Positions 15,973-25,129 of a stretch of DNA of 64,000 bases are shown here, piece after piece. Source of the DNA: Litorimonas sp964352855 (GTDB lineage: Bacteria; Pseudomonadota; Alphaproteobacteria; Caulobacterales; Maricaulaceae); the NCBI GenBank assembly GCA_964352855.1, contig CAYGTR010000005.1:1-64000 (forward strand). Direction: 5' to 3'. Within the stretch, counting starts at the first letter, position 1; every line of letters begins with the position of its first letter. Below the pieces are notes generated by a model. That model was given only the letters and a program-made list of their open reading frames with translations. It searched no databases and was not told where the DNA came from. A program made the position numbers and the translations under genes.

Positions 15973-18270
15973 ATGTTACAAAGGCTTTGGCAAATAATGG
16001 GGCAAACATTGAAGGCACTTATTGCGGAATTAAGACGTCGGAATGTCTTTCGGGTGGCAGGCACTTATGCTGTCGTCAGCTGGATTATGGTGCAAATTGC
16101 TGCTATTACAACATCCAGCTTTGGCGCACCCGACTGGGTCATGAAAATGCTGATTGTCACTTTTGCGATTGGCTTTCCGATCGCCGTGATTTTCGCATGG
16201 GCCTTTGAAATGACGCCGGAAGGTGTCAGACCCACGGAACAAATACCCGCAGAGGACAGTATTTCCGCCCATACGGGGCGAAAGCTTGATTGGGCTATTC
16301 TTATCGGCTTATTGGTTGTCGGCATCCTCATGGTCACGGGGCCTTTTATGTCGCGCTCGGCACCCTTACCGACCCTGAACATAGATGCTGCAAATGAACT
16401 GGACGTGGTATCTTCTGATGAACTCTCCACGGGCAGCGTCAGCGCAGAAAGAAAGCTTCAGATGCCGACCCCCTCAGGCAACCAATCCATCGCCGTTTTA
16501 CCTTTTGATGATTTTTCACCCGATAAGGATCAAGATTATTTTGCCAAAGGCATTTCCGAAGAGTTGCTCAATGTCCTCACCCGCATTGAGGGGCTTCGGG
16601 TGGCCTCGCGTACTTCGGCGTTTGCGTTTCAAGACCAAGACAAAAGCGTGAGTGAAATCGCGCAAGCTCTGAATGTCGCTCATATATTAGAAGGCAGTAT
16701 CCGCAAGGCAGGCAGTACACTCCGCATTTCGACACAATTAATTAATACAGCCAATGACCAACCGATCTGGTCAGAAACTTATGATCGCCCTCTCTCCGCC
16801 CAAAACATTTTTGACGTGCAAGATGAAATTGCCGCCGCGATTGTCAATGAGCTTAAAGGTCGTCTCTCTTTTAAGCCCGAAGGCTCTGCAGGGCGCACCG
16901 TCTCATTAGAAGCCTATGAGCTTTATTTAAAGGCGATCGAAAAAGCCAATCAGCGCCTGCCGGGGCCGCTCAATGAAGCGATCGAAATATTTGAACAAGT
17001 CATCACTCTGGATCCGAATTATTCTCAAGCTTATTCAGGGCTGGCTGACGCTTATATGTTCTCTTTCGTTTATGGTGGCCAAAACCGTGACACGACACGT
17101 GCACAGGCGTTGAAAAACATTGACCGTGCTTTGTCGCTCTCGCCTGCATCTGCCGAGGCGCTCTCCAGCAAATCAATGTATGCGCATATGTTTAGAACGG
17201 GCTCTGATGTGACCGACTCCATTAAATTTGCAGAGGAGGCGATAAAAGCCAACCCCAATTACTCCATCGCCTATCATCGTTTGGGGCACGCTTATGCCAC
17301 GCAAGGTAATTATGAGGAAAGCCTAAAGGCCTTCGAAAAGGCCCGTGAATTTGATCCCTTGTCGTCTTCGATTTTAAGTAGTCTGGCACGCATACAAAAC
17401 CTCATTGGAGATTGGAAGGCTGCCAAAGCCACGTCTCTGGATAATAGAAGGTGGAACCCCAACCAGCCGACAGGCTATATCTACCTGTCTTATTTCAATT
17501 TCATGCAGGGCAATTATGTAGAGGCACATAGTCTCGCAAAAGATGCGCAAGCGTTGAACCCGGCCTACCCCGCAAATGCCGTCATCTTGCAACAGGTATA
17601 TCTCAAAGCCCGTATGTTTGAAGAAGCTTCAAAAATTGTCGTGAATGAAGACGTTCAGCCCTATGCCGGCACAAATAGTTACGCCAAAGCAATTATCGCC
17701 ATTGAAAAAGGGGAGTTAGATAATATTGCAACCCTTATCAGCGATATTGAGGATGATAATATTAAAGATTTTGAGGATACGAAAAAGGCAGCAATCGCTC
17801 ATTACTTTACAGGTAATTATACAGAGGCCCTCCCACTCTTTGAAAAGGCGATTGCAGGCTTAGGTTTAGATAAGGACGAGGCCAATATCGATAATTTAGT
17901 CTTCATGACCCAGGCTCTTGCTGTGTTTGAACAAGAGAACCACCCAAGCCGTAGCCTGTATCAAGACAAGCTAAACCGCTATTTTGGAACACGTAGCTAC
18001 ATTGATTTTGAGCGCCAAGACGAGTTGTCGGCCGGAGCGATGCGCTTAGCTATGAGTGATACACCGGAAAAAGCACTCTCGTGGATAAAGCGCATGATAG
18101 AGCTCGGCCAAGCTGATATGACGCTGAAAGAGCCTGCTTTTGACAGTTTGCGCAGAAATGCGCAATTCAGAGACCTTGAAATCAAAATGAATGAAAATCG
18201 TGATGCGCTAAAAGCTGAACTACAGAAACAACGTGCCAATCCCAAAGAAAACTGGCTCCCGTTTGATTAG
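15973..18270 (+). CDS. TPR membrane protein with FlgO-like domain
   Basis: A 765-residue protein of a type frequent in alphaproteobacteria. It begins with LIAELRRRNVFRVAGTYAV, then two adjacent membrane spans (about 30-48 and 58-78), a linker and a third span (106-123). A periplasmic FlgO/TolB-N-like segment follows (SIAVLPFDDFSPDKDQDYFA, HILEGSIRKAGSTLRISTQL). From about residue 305 there are repeated TPR helices (for example NYSQAYSGLADAYMFS and YSIAYHRLGHAYATQGNYEE). In relatives this architecture is sometimes fused to an adenylate cyclase or winged helix; here neither is present. No ribosome binding site favours ATG 15973 over ATG 15997. Function unknown; scaffolding is likely. Confidence 0.8.
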   Translation: MLQRLWQIMGQTLKALIAELRRRNVFRVAGTYAVVSWIMVQIAAITTSSFGAPDWVMKMLIVTFAIGFPIAVIFAWAFEMTPEGVRPTEQIPAEDSISAHTGRKLDWAILIGLLVVGILMVTGPFMSRSAPLPTLNIDAANELDVVSSDELSTGSVSAERKLQMPTPSGNQSIAVLPFDDFSPDKDQDYFAKGISEELLNVLTRIEGLRVASRTSAFAFQDQDKSVSEIAQALNVAHILEGSIRKAGSTLRISTQLINTANDQPIWSETYDRPLSAQNIFDVQDEIAAAIVNELKGRLSFKPEGSAGRTVSLEAYELYLKAIEKANQRLPGPLNEAIEIFEQVITLDPNYSQAYSGLADAYMFSFVYGGQNRDTTRAQALKNIDRALSLSPASAEALSSKSMYAHMFRTGSDVTDSIKFAEEAIKANPNYSIAYHRLGHAYATQGNYEESLKAFEKAREFDPLSSSILSSLARIQNLIGDWKAAKATSLDNRRWNPNQPTGYIYLSYFNFMQGNYVEAHSLAKDAQALNPAYPANAVILQQVYLKARMFEEASKIVVNEDVQPYAGTNSYAKAIIAIEKGELDNIATLISDIEDDNIKDFEDTKKAAIAHYFTGNYTEALPLFEKAIAGLGLDKDEANIDNLVFMTQALAVFEQENHPSRSLYQDKLNRYFGTRSYIDFERQDELSAGAMRLAMSDTPEKALSWIKRMIELGQADMTLKEPAFDSLRRNAQFRDLEIKMNENRDALKAELQKQRANPKENWLPFD

Positions 18271-18656
18271 GTATTGCGTTTTAAATCCGCGATATTCTTC
18301 TCCCAATTCTGCCCGTCAAAATGAACCACATTTCGCACATTAAGGGTGTTTCCCACAATACATCGTAAGTTCACGCTCCATTTGTCAGGATGGCTGCGAG
18401 GGCGGTAAAGAGGCTTTACCCCGCAAGTTTGGCAGAAATAATGCTGCGCTGTGTGCGTCCCGAAAGTATAGAGCGCCAAATGCTCACGTCCTTCAATAAA
18501 TATAAGGTCTTCTTCAGGAATGAAGACATGTTGATATCCGACCATAGAGCATAGTGAGCAGTTGCAATGGGTCACATCTACCTCAGGCACAGACTTAAAC
18601 GTGAATTTGACCTCCTCACAATGACATTGGCCTTTATGTTCAATTGTTTTGCTCAT
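18267..18656 (-). CDS. GFA-family zinc-binding protein
   Basis: A 129-residue protein of the GFA/CENP-V fold. The zinc ligands appear in the right order: GQCHCEEVKF near the N-terminus, HCNCSLCSMVG in the middle and YFCQTCGVKPLYRPRSHPD in the second half. The family is named after glutathione-dependent formaldehyde-activating enzyme, but most members have no proven reaction and probably bind small thiol adducts. Its stop overlaps that of the convergent TPR gene by four bases. It is divergent to thiE, 52 bases apart. A second, decayed GFA-type gene lies at 34483-34846. Confidence 0.85.
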   Translation of the reverse strand: MSKTIEHKGQCHCEEVKFTFKSVPEVDVTHCNCSLCSMVGYQHVFIPEEDLIFIEGREHLALYTFGTHTAQHYFCQTCGVKPLYRPRSHPDKWSVNLRCIVGNTLNVRNVVHFDGQNWEKNIADLKRNT

Positions 18657-18708
18657 AAGTCATCATAAGCGCTGGACGAGCGATGGCAATATCAGCGATA
18701 AGCACGGT

Positions 18709-19350
18709 ATGACCGAACATTGCCAATTATACCTAATTACACCGCCAAAAATCGACAATATCACGGCGTTTTTAGAAGATTTAGAAGCGGCATTAGCGGC
18801 GGCCCCAGTGGCTTGCCTGCAAATTCGCCTCAAAGACGTAGAGGATTCAGCCCTTATTCAGGCAGGACAGGCTATTGTCCCTCTCTGTCACCGGTTTGGC
18901 GTGAACGTTCTGATGAACGACCGACCTGACTTGGTGGCGGCAATAGACGCAGATGGAGCTCATATCGGACAAGAGGATATGGACTATTTTTCATCTCGCG
19001 AACTGTTAGGCGGGGATGCCATTCTAGGTGTTACCTGCCATAATTCGAAAGGTCTCGCCTTTGAGGCCGCCTCTGCCGGGGCAGATTATGTGGCTTTTGG
19101 GGCGTTTTTCGAAACACCGACCAAAACACCCAAAGCTCGCGCAGAATTGGAGATTTTGGAATGGTGGCACGAAGCTGTCGAAATACCGAGTGTGGCGATA
19201 GGCGGCATCACGGTGGACAATGCGAAACAGGTTATAGAGGCGGGCGCGGATTTTATCGCTGTCAGCTCGGGCGTTTGGACCCACAAGGATGGGCCCGCAG
19301 CAGCAGTATCGCAATTACATTCGCTTTGCTTGGCTCATTCACCTCATTAA
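18709..19350 (+). CDS. thiE: Thiamine phosphate synthase-like protein
   Basis: A 213-residue TIM-barrel protein of the ThiE/TenI group. Motifs in order: LYLITPP, ACLQIRLKD (the QxRxKD phosphate/metal region), VNVLMNDRPDLVAAIDADGAHIGQED, LGVTCHNSKG, GADYVAFGAFFETPTK and VAIGGIT. ThiE joins hydroxymethylpyrimidine diphosphate with thiazole phosphate to give thiamine phosphate. The aspartates for Mg2+ binding are retained, so catalysis is plausible. ATG 18709 is the family start. No thiamine riboswitch fits in the 52-base spacer and no other thi gene is here, so this may be a second, TenI-like copy. The 3' end overlaps the Sel1 gene. Confidence 0.82.
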   Translation: MTEHCQLYLITPPKIDNITAFLEDLEAALAAAPVACLQIRLKDVEDSALIQAGQAIVPLCHRFGVNVLMNDRPDLVAAIDADGAHIGQEDMDYFSSRELLGGDAILGVTCHNSKGLAFEAASAGADYVAFGAFFETPTKTPKARAELEILEWWHEAVEIPSVAIGGITVDNAKQVIEAGADFIAVSSGVWTHKDGPAAAVSQLHSLCLAHSPH

Positions 19351-20348
19351 GTTTGGCCCCAACGGCATTCGCCAATACGGCGATAACAACGACAGAAGGC
19401 CGTGCCAATTTTGAAGCGGCATTAACAGCCTACCAAAATGGAAAAATGGCGCAGGCTTTGAGCCTGAGTAAAACGGCGGCGCGGGCGGGTAATTCAGATG
19501 CGGCCGTCATGGCGGGACATATTTTACGAAAAGGTGAAACGGGGCTTATTGATTTGCGTGAAGCGCGGCGCCTGTATGATATTGCAGCGCTAAAGGGCCA
19601 TCCAGATGCCCTGATTGCCTTGGGCGAAATGGGCATTCGTCAACAAGGCGGCCTGACAAAAATAGATGCGGTGTCTTACTTAACGCGCGCCGCAGAAGCG
19701 GGCCGCACCGACGCAATGCGCGCCCTCGCGGGTCTGTATCGGACGGGCCAAGGCATTCAAGCAGATCCCGCGCAAGAAAAATATTGGCTTGAGAAAGCCT
19801 CTCAGAGTTTTGATCCTATAGGGGCCAGAGCGCTCGGCGACAGCCTCTTTGAAAGTGACCCTAAAGCCGCCTTGAAGGCTTATGAGCAAGCGGCGACAGC
19901 GGGCGATGTTGAAGCCGCCTATATCGCAGGCGTTATGTATGCTGAAAATTTTGATATTCGCCCTGACGAGCAAAAATCCGCAAACTGGCTCCGTGTGGCA
20001 GCAGAGGGCGGACACCCTGCCGCTATGGCCGATTACGGTCTCTTGGTTTATCAAGGCGTGGGCGCGCCACGATCCGAAAAGCAAGCCGCCGCTTGGTTCC
20101 AAAAATCAGCCGAAGCCGGAGATAGCGAAGGGCAGTTCCTCTATGCCTTTACTTTGGCCAAAGGCGAAGGCGTGGCTCAAAGCTTTGGGGGCGCATATTT
20201 TTGGTTATTAAAATCTATTGCCAGCGCCAAAAATCTCGAGGGCATTGATGTCTATAATCAAGACCGTATGACCCTTAAGCAGCGGCTTGAGGATAATGTG
20301 AGTGGAGATATTCTCGACCAAGCCAAAGCGCGGTTTGAGAAAGAGTAG
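19275..20348 (+). CDS. Exported Sel1-repeat protein
   Basis: A protein of about 357 residues made of Sel1-type repeats, seen as repeated units such as SDAAVMAGHILRKGETG, PDALIALGEMG, TDAMRALAGLYRTGQGI, HPAAMADYGLLVYQGVG and DSEGQFLYAFTLAKGEGV. A signal peptide precedes them (ITFALLGSFTSLSLAPTAFA with cleavage after AFA). The start is uncertain: no ATG suits, but TTG 19275 gives a good n-region and signal peptide and would overlap thiE by 76 bases. An upstream ATG at 19161 would add an arginine-rich segment that reads through thiE and is unlikely. Sel1 proteins usually act as periplasmic protein-interaction scaffolds. The partner is unknown. Confidence 0.75.
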   Translation: MDPQGWARSSSIAITFALLGSFTSLSLAPTAFANTAITTTEGRANFEAALTAYQNGKMAQALSLSKTAARAGNSDAAVMAGHILRKGETGLIDLREARRLYDIAALKGHPDALIALGEMGIRQQGGLTKIDAVSYLTRAAEAGRTDAMRALAGLYRTGQGIQADPAQEKYWLEKASQSFDPIGARALGDSLFESDPKAALKAYEQAATAGDVEAAYIAGVMYAENFDIRPDEQKSANWLRVAAEGGHPAAMADYGLLVYQGVGAPRSEKQAAAWFQKSAEAGDSEGQFLYAFTLAKGEGVAQSFGGAYFWLLKSIASAKNLEGIDVYNQDRMTLKQRLEDNVSGDILDQAKARFEKE

Positions 20349-20423
20349 CACTAACTTACAAAATCAATTGCCATATGACGATTTCAGGCTAACAAAGACT
20401 CTAAATAATTTGAGGGCTAGAAC

Positions 20424-22019
20424 ATGGCAGAGTCAAAAACCGTAAACCCGGAACCTGCAAAAGGATTTTTAGCATGGGTCGAACGGACAGGTAACCGCCT
20501 CCCTGATCCTGTTTTTATCTTCTTTTACCTGATTATATTTGTTGTCATTATTTCTGTATTGGCAAGTTTATTTGGTCTTTCAGCAGATCACCCCGTTCAA
20601 AAAAATACAGACGGAACGCCCGTATTGATTAAGTCCGCGAGTCTTTTATCCCCTGAGAATATTCAAAGGCTTTGGGTCGAAATGCCGAAGACCTTCACGC
20701 ATTTCCATCCGCTGGGTTACGTCCTTGTGGTCATGTTAGGTGCGGGCGTGGCGGAACGCTCAGGCCTGTTTGCCAGTGGTATCCGCCAAGCCGTTCGAGG
20801 TGCGCCGCTGTTTTTGCTGACACCTGTCGTCGCTTTGGTCGCCATGCTGTCCAACCATGCGGCGGATGCCGGTTATGTCGTGATGATACCTCTGGCCGCC
20901 ATCATATTTGCGTCTGTTGGCCGTCATCCCATGGCAGGTATTGCGGCGGCCTTTGCCGGAGTGTCCGGCGGGTTTTCTGCGAATATTTCGCCGGGACAGC
21001 TCGACGCGCTTTTATTCGGCATTACCGAAGCCGCTGTTGACGGGGCAGGTATCGACCCGAGTTGGACCATGAACATTGCAGGGAACTGGTATTTCATCGC
21101 CGTCTTGATGGTTATTTATCTGCCTGTGATTTGGTATGTGACGGATAAAATTATTGAGCCGCGCCTCGGGAAATGGGTGCCGGATGAGCGCCAGGCCGCT
21201 GAATATGGCGACGAAGACAAGCCGCTGACGGACGCACAGAGAAAAGGTTTACGCCGTGCAGGTCTTGCTATTTTAGGCGTGTGCGTACTTTGGGCTATCA
21301 TGACATTCATGCCGGGGACACCCTTATTGGCGGATGAGAATGCGCCTGTCGGTCAAGAATGGTATGTCACGGCCACGCCGTTTTTCCGCTCACTCGTTGC
21401 GGGCTTTATGGTTTTATTCCTCGCCGCAGGTTGGGCTTATGGCAGTGCGGCAGGCACAATAAAAAATCATCGCGACCTCGTGGATATGATGGCCGAAGCC
21501 ATGAAAGACATGGGCTATTATCTCGTTCTCGCTTTCGCAGCCGCGCATTTTGTCGCCATGTTTAATTGGTCTAACCTTGGACTTATCACGGCCGTTCACG
21601 GCGCAGATGGTATTGAGGCCAGCGGACTACCGCTGCCGATTGCACTTGGGCTCATTGTCCTTTTTACAGGTCTTTTGAATTTGTTTGTTGGATCAGCTAG
21701 TGCGAAATGGGCGCTCTTGGCCCCTGTTCTTGTGCCTATGCTAATGTTGCTGGGTGTTAGCCCTGAAGGCGCGACAGCGGCTTACCGCGTCGGTGATGGT
21801 GCGACCAATATCATCACGCCGCTTATGGTCTATTTCCCACTTATCCTTGTCTTTGCCCAGCGTTGGCAGAAAGATTTCGGCATTGGCAGCTTAACCGCAA
21901 TGATGATCCCTTACTCGGTCTGGCTATTAATCTCGGGCGTTATCTTGATGATGGTTTGGATTTTCTTAGGCATCGACCTTGGACCAGGCGCGCCCATTGC
22001 TTACACATTGCCAGGCTAG
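20424..22019 (+). CDS. abgT: AbgT-family transporter
   Basis: A 531-residue integral membrane protein of the AbgT family. The N-terminal WVERTGNRLPDPVFIFFYLI and the block MLSNHAADAGYVVMIPLAA are characteristic, as is FVGSASAKWALLAPVLVPM followed by YRVGDGATNIITPLM, a helical-hairpin region near the substrate site. About 11-13 spans with two re-entrant hairpins are expected. E. coli AbgT takes up p-aminobenzoyl-glutamate; other members export sulfonamide-like antimetabolites using proton motive force. Which direction applies here is not visible. It is 75 bases after the Sel1 gene and followed by several hairpins. The gene symbol is by family only. Confidence 0.88.
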   Translation: MAESKTVNPEPAKGFLAWVERTGNRLPDPVFIFFYLIIFVVIISVLASLFGLSADHPVQKNTDGTPVLIKSASLLSPENIQRLWVEMPKTFTHFHPLGYVLVVMLGAGVAERSGLFASGIRQAVRGAPLFLLTPVVALVAMLSNHAADAGYVVMIPLAAIIFASVGRHPMAGIAAAFAGVSGGFSANISPGQLDALLFGITEAAVDGAGIDPSWTMNIAGNWYFIAVLMVIYLPVIWYVTDKIIEPRLGKWVPDERQAAEYGDEDKPLTDAQRKGLRRAGLAILGVCVLWAIMTFMPGTPLLADENAPVGQEWYVTATPFFRSLVAGFMVLFLAAGWAYGSAAGTIKNHRDLVDMMAEAMKDMGYYLVLAFAAAHFVAMFNWSNLGLITAVHGADGIEASGLPLPIALGLIVLFTGLLNLFVGSASAKWALLAPVLVPMLMLLGVSPEGATAAYRVGDGATNIITPLMVYFPLILVFAQRWQKDFGIGSLTAMMIPYSVWLLISGVILMMVWIFLGIDLGPGAPIAYTLPG

Positions 22020-22030
22020 CATGTCGCTGA

Positions 22031-22070
22031 CCTCACAAGTCTATCATGAAACATTTTATAGTATGTGAGG
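22031..22070. repeat. Hairpin downstream of the AbgT gene
   Basis: CCTCACA at 22031-22037 pairs with TGTGAGG at 22064-22070, and inside it CTAT at 22041-22044 pairs with ATAG at 22058-22061. It begins 11 bases after the abgT stop, with no T run; it may stabilise the 3' end. Confidence 0.5.
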
Positions 22071-22161
22071 CCTGTTGAAGGTTTAAGGGATTTATCTCTT
22101 ATCCCCTGAAAGGTCACCGCAGAGGGTTAGGCTTCCCCTCGCTCCTCTCTGCAAAATTTGC

Positions 22162-22195
22162 AGGGTTGGTTTATCTCTCCCGACGAACCAACCCT
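22162..22195. terminator. Strong hairpin between convergent genes
   Basis: AGGGTTGGTT at 22162-22171 pairs perfectly with AACCAACCCT at 22186-22195 between the converging AbgT and SUMF1 genes. Flanking T content is modest on both strands (GATAAATTT on plus, GCAAATTTT on minus), so it may act bidirectionally. Confidence 0.6.
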
Positions 22196-22202
22196 GATAA
22201 AT

Positions 22203-23117
22203 TTAATTCTCTAAAGTTCTCGCAAGACGGAAACCGTAATCATCATAGCGATAATCCGTGGTATAACGCAGGCGTTTTGAGGCCCGCATTTGGTAGCCAT
22301 GTGTGACCCAAGACCCCCCCCGCATCACACGGAATTTACAATCACCATCTAAACGCGCGCGCCCATCGCTGGGGGCATTATCATGGCTCGGTGACCAACA
22401 GTCTTCTACCCACTCATACACATTGCCGTGAATATCATGCACGCCAAACCGGTTGGCCTGGAAACTGCCCACGGGCAGGGTCTTGCGACGATACGTTCCT
22501 GTGGCTCCGCCGCCATAAGGGTGCTCGCCGTTAAAATTGGCTTGCGTGGCAGAGATGCTATGCCCCGTCGAAAACGGCACCTCTGCCCCGCCTTTGGCAA
22601 CATATTCCCACTCGGCTTCCGTTGGAAGACGATATTGTAAACCCGTCTTCTTATTCAGCCATTTGATATAAGCTTGAGAATCATTCCAACTTATATTGAT
22701 GACGGGTCTATTGCCTTTTCCCCAGCCCCCGTCTTTGGGCATATAACCGCGACAACCGCCGTCAGCGACGCATTTGGTCCAATCATTGAAAGTGACTTCA
22801 TGCTTACCGATTTCGAATGTGTGTGAAAGTGTGATTTGGCGTTGCGGGCCCTCATTCATGTCGCGTTTATGCTCACTTGCCGGGCTGCCTAACATGAAGC
22901 TGGCAGGGCGGATCGTCACCATATTCATGTCTGAGGGCGAAGGGCGTGCATGATCAATAATGCGTCTTATTTTAGCGCGAGGGGCCGCGATGCCGATGCT
23001 CGCATATTGCTCACTTTCTGCGTCTGCAGAATTAGACGGATCCGCCGAACAATCTGTCGGAACGACAAAGCTGGCCCCGCCCAGGAGTAATGCACATATT
23101 CCAGTAATCATTCTCAT
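22203..23117 (-). CDS. Exported SUMF1/FGE-sulfatase-domain protein
   Basis: A 304-residue protein with a signal peptide (MRMITGICALLLGGASFVV) and a formylglycine-generating-enzyme-type domain from about residue 65. Domain landmarks: PASFMLGSPASE, KHEVTFNDWTKCV, PVINISWNDSQAYIKWL, YRLPTEAEWEYVAKGG, FGVHDIHGNVYEWVEDCW, FRVMRGGSW and YGFRLART. The fold activates sulfatases in some proteins, but many bacterial copies act as structural, iron-dependent or unknown modules. No sulfatase is in the window. The paired copper cysteines of true FGE are not obvious, so an activating role is unlikely. Monocistronic. Confidence 0.85.
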   Translation of the reverse strand: MRMITGICALLLGGASFVVPTDCSADPSNSADAESEQYASIGIAAPRAKIRRIIDHARPSPSDMNMVTIRPASFMLGSPASEHKRDMNEGPQRQITLSHTFEIGKHEVTFNDWTKCVADGGCRGYMPKDGGWGKGNRPVINISWNDSQAYIKWLNKKTGLQYRLPTEAEWEYVAKGGAEVPFSTGHSISATQANFNGEHPYGGGATGTYRRKTLPVGSFQANRFGVHDIHGNVYEWVEDCWSPSHDNAPSDGRARLDGDCKFRVMRGGSWVTHGYQMRASKRLRYTTDYRYDDYGFRLARTLEN

Positions 23118-23234
23118 GAACGTCTCTCCTCGTTCCCCTTGGAATGAGACTGGACGTTTTTTTCCTTTTTTTCAAAGCTATCTGCTTCCTAGGGTTAAGA
23201 GGACGTTACGCCTCTTTAATCATTAAGCCGTTCT

Positions 23235-24062
23235 TTAATGGTCATATCCGGGATTGGTTCGCGCGAGTTTCCGCATCAAACCCGGCCAAACGAGGTTGTC
23301 CCCCATGCCCGGGACAAAAGCCGCAGCGCCCTGCATATAGACCTTATCTCCCATTTCTTCCGGCTCTTCAATAAGGTGTTCTTCCCCCCCGACAGATTGC
23401 GCAAAGATTTGGGCTTTACAGGCATTTTCTAAAAAATACATGCGCAGGAACGCCGTGCCGCATGTCTTACCTAATGTCAGCGTGCCGTGATTTCTCAGCA
23501 TTAAGAGGCTTTTGCTGCCAAGGTCATTGACGATGCGTTCACGCTCATCAATGTCGAGCGCAATGCCTTCATAATCATGATAGGCAAGATCGTTATAAAC
23601 TTGCATGGACATTTGTGTGTAACGGCGCAGACCCTTTTTCTGCGCCGAAACCGCCATCCCGTAAGGTGTATGAACATGGATGACACAACCCGCATCTTCG
23701 CGCGCCATATGCACGGCAGAATGAATCGTAAAGCCCGCCGGATTGATAAAATAAGGTGTCTCCTGACAAATCTTACCCTCCGTATCAATTTTTACGAGGG
23801 CAGATGCCGTCATCTCATCAAACATCACACCGTAAGGATTGATCAAAAAGCGGTGCTCGCCATTTTCGTCGGGCAAGCGCGCGGAAATATGTGTGAAGAC
23901 CAGATCTGTCCAACCATGCAGAGCGCATAGGCGGTATGTTGCCGCCAATTGCTTTCGCAAATTCCACTCAATGTCGGACACTTTACCTTCTAGTCTGGGA
24001 ATTTCAGTCGGGTCGGGAATCATAAATCCTGCATCAACGTTCATTGCACTATGTTGGGTCAT
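23235..24062 (-). CDS. Class II aldolase/adducin family protein
   Basis: A 275-residue class II aldolase/adducin-domain protein. The metal-binding HxH is in CVIHVHTPYGMA, an upstream HSAVHMARED and the later LRNHGTLTLGKT are family blocks, and DLVFTHISARLP opens the domain. Bacterial members cleave or epimerise sugar phosphates with zinc; adducin-like members lack known activity. The domain here ends with the tail typical of the 250-residue group annotated as class II aldolases of unknown substrate. The gene is 83 bases away from the divergent aldose 1-epimerase gene, so a sugar-related role is possible. Confidence 0.85.
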   Translation of the reverse strand: MTQHSAMNVDAGFMIPDPTEIPRLEGKVSDIEWNLRKQLAATYRLCALHGWTDLVFTHISARLPDENGEHRFLINPYGVMFDEMTASALVKIDTEGKICQETPYFINPAGFTIHSAVHMAREDAGCVIHVHTPYGMAVSAQKKGLRRYTQMSMQVYNDLAYHDYEGIALDIDERERIVNDLGSKSLLMLRNHGTLTLGKTCGTAFLRMYFLENACKAQIFAQSVGGEEHLIEEPEEMGDKVYMQGAAAFVPGMGDNLVWPGLMRKLARTNPGYDH

Positions 24063-24145
24063 ATTCAGTCCTCCGGATAGTTTTCATACTATGCGACAAT
24101 CAAGGCGGCGTTGGCAAGGGACGACACAGCGTTTAAAGACACCGC

Positions 24146-25129
24146 ATGATAACTATTCAAACATTTGGGACATTACCCAATGGAGACACTGTGCAATCTT
24201 ACAGATTGCGGGCACCCAACGGTATAAGTACCACACTGTTAAGTTATGGCGCGACATTACAGTCTTTCTGCCTGCCCAACAGAAAAGATATCGTCTTAGG
24301 TTTTGACACGCTAGACGGATATTTGGGTGACCACCCTTATTTTGGCGCGGCGATCGGGCGCGTGGCCAATCGTATTGAGAATGCGCGTTTCACCATTGAT
24401 GGCAAATTTTATTCTGTAATAGCAAATGAAAAAAACAATGCTTTACATGGCGGCCCTATCGGATTTGACCGCGTTAACTGGCAAGGAGAGATAGACGGCC
24501 AAGCTGTTATTTTCCGTCATACCAGCCTGGACGGGCATCAAGGTTACCCGGGAACCGTCACAGCTGAGTTTCGTTACGCACTTGATAATGAAGGCCTCCG
24601 CATTGATATGCGTGCGCAAACAGATGCCCCGACGCCGATTAATTTAACAGCACATAGCTATTTTAATCTTGGCGGAAACACTGTTCAAACTCATGCGCTG
24701 TCATTGGAAGCCACAAATTATTTTGTGACTGATGATGGCGGAATTAATCAAGGCCAATTCGCGGCTATCGAAAACGGAGCATTCGATTTTCACGCCTCAG
24801 AGAAAATTTCAAATGCAAAAATGGATCATCACTTCATTGTGCCCGGAACAGGCATGAGAAAGATGGCGACTTTATTCTCACCGGACAGTTTAGTCCGATT
24901 AAAGGTCCTGTCAGATCAACCTGGTCTTCAAGTCTACACAGCTTTCAATATGAAAGATATCCGCGGCAAGACGGGAAAGCTCTACTCCAAGTTCGCAGGT
25001 ATCGCCTTTGAACCGCAATTCCCGCCAAATGCAATAAATCTATCAGATCAACCCGAGAGTCTTCTTCGCCCCGGGCAAATCTGGGCGAAGACGGTTTTAT
25101 ATAAAGTTGAGTGTTTAGAGACAGCTTGA
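24146..25129 (+). CDS. galM: Aldose 1-epimerase
   Basis: A 327-residue galactose-mutarotase-type enzyme that interconverts alpha and beta anomers of aldohexoses. Motifs: GAAIGRVANRIENARF, ALHGGPIGFDRVNW with the first catalytic histidine, DGHQGYPGTV, PINLTAHSYFNLGG with the second histidine, and IAFEPQFPPNAIN with the catalytic glutamate. Length is close to the family norm and there is no signal peptide, so it acts in the cytosol. ATG 24146 starts the recognisable domain. Its 3' end overlaps the convergent alanine dehydrogenase gene by 15 bases. No gal operon partner is present. Confidence 0.9.
   Translation: MITIQTFGTLPNGDTVQSYRLRAPNGISTTLLSYGATLQSFCLPNRKDIVLGFDTLDGYLGDHPYFGAAIGRVANRIENARFTIDGKFYSVIANEKNNALHGGPIGFDRVNWQGEIDGQAVIFRHTSLDGHQGYPGTVTAEFRYALDNEGLRIDMRAQTDAPTPINLTAHSYFNLGGNTVQTHALSLEATNYFVTDDGGINQGQFAAIENGAFDFHASEKISNAKMDHHFIVPGTGMRKMATLFSPDSLVRLKVLSDQPGLQVYTAFNMKDIRGKTGKLYSKFAGIAFEPQFPPNAINLSDQPESLLRPGQIWAKTVLYKVECLETA

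Noticed and set aside
18657..18708. Possible thiamine riboswitch before thiE
   Set aside because: Only 52 bases are available and no THI-box-like sequence is visible.
19161..19275. Upstream ATG start for the Sel1-repeat protein
   Set aside because: It would read 190 bases through thiE in another frame and add an arginine- and glycine-rich stretch before the signal peptide. TTG 19275 gives a normal export signal.
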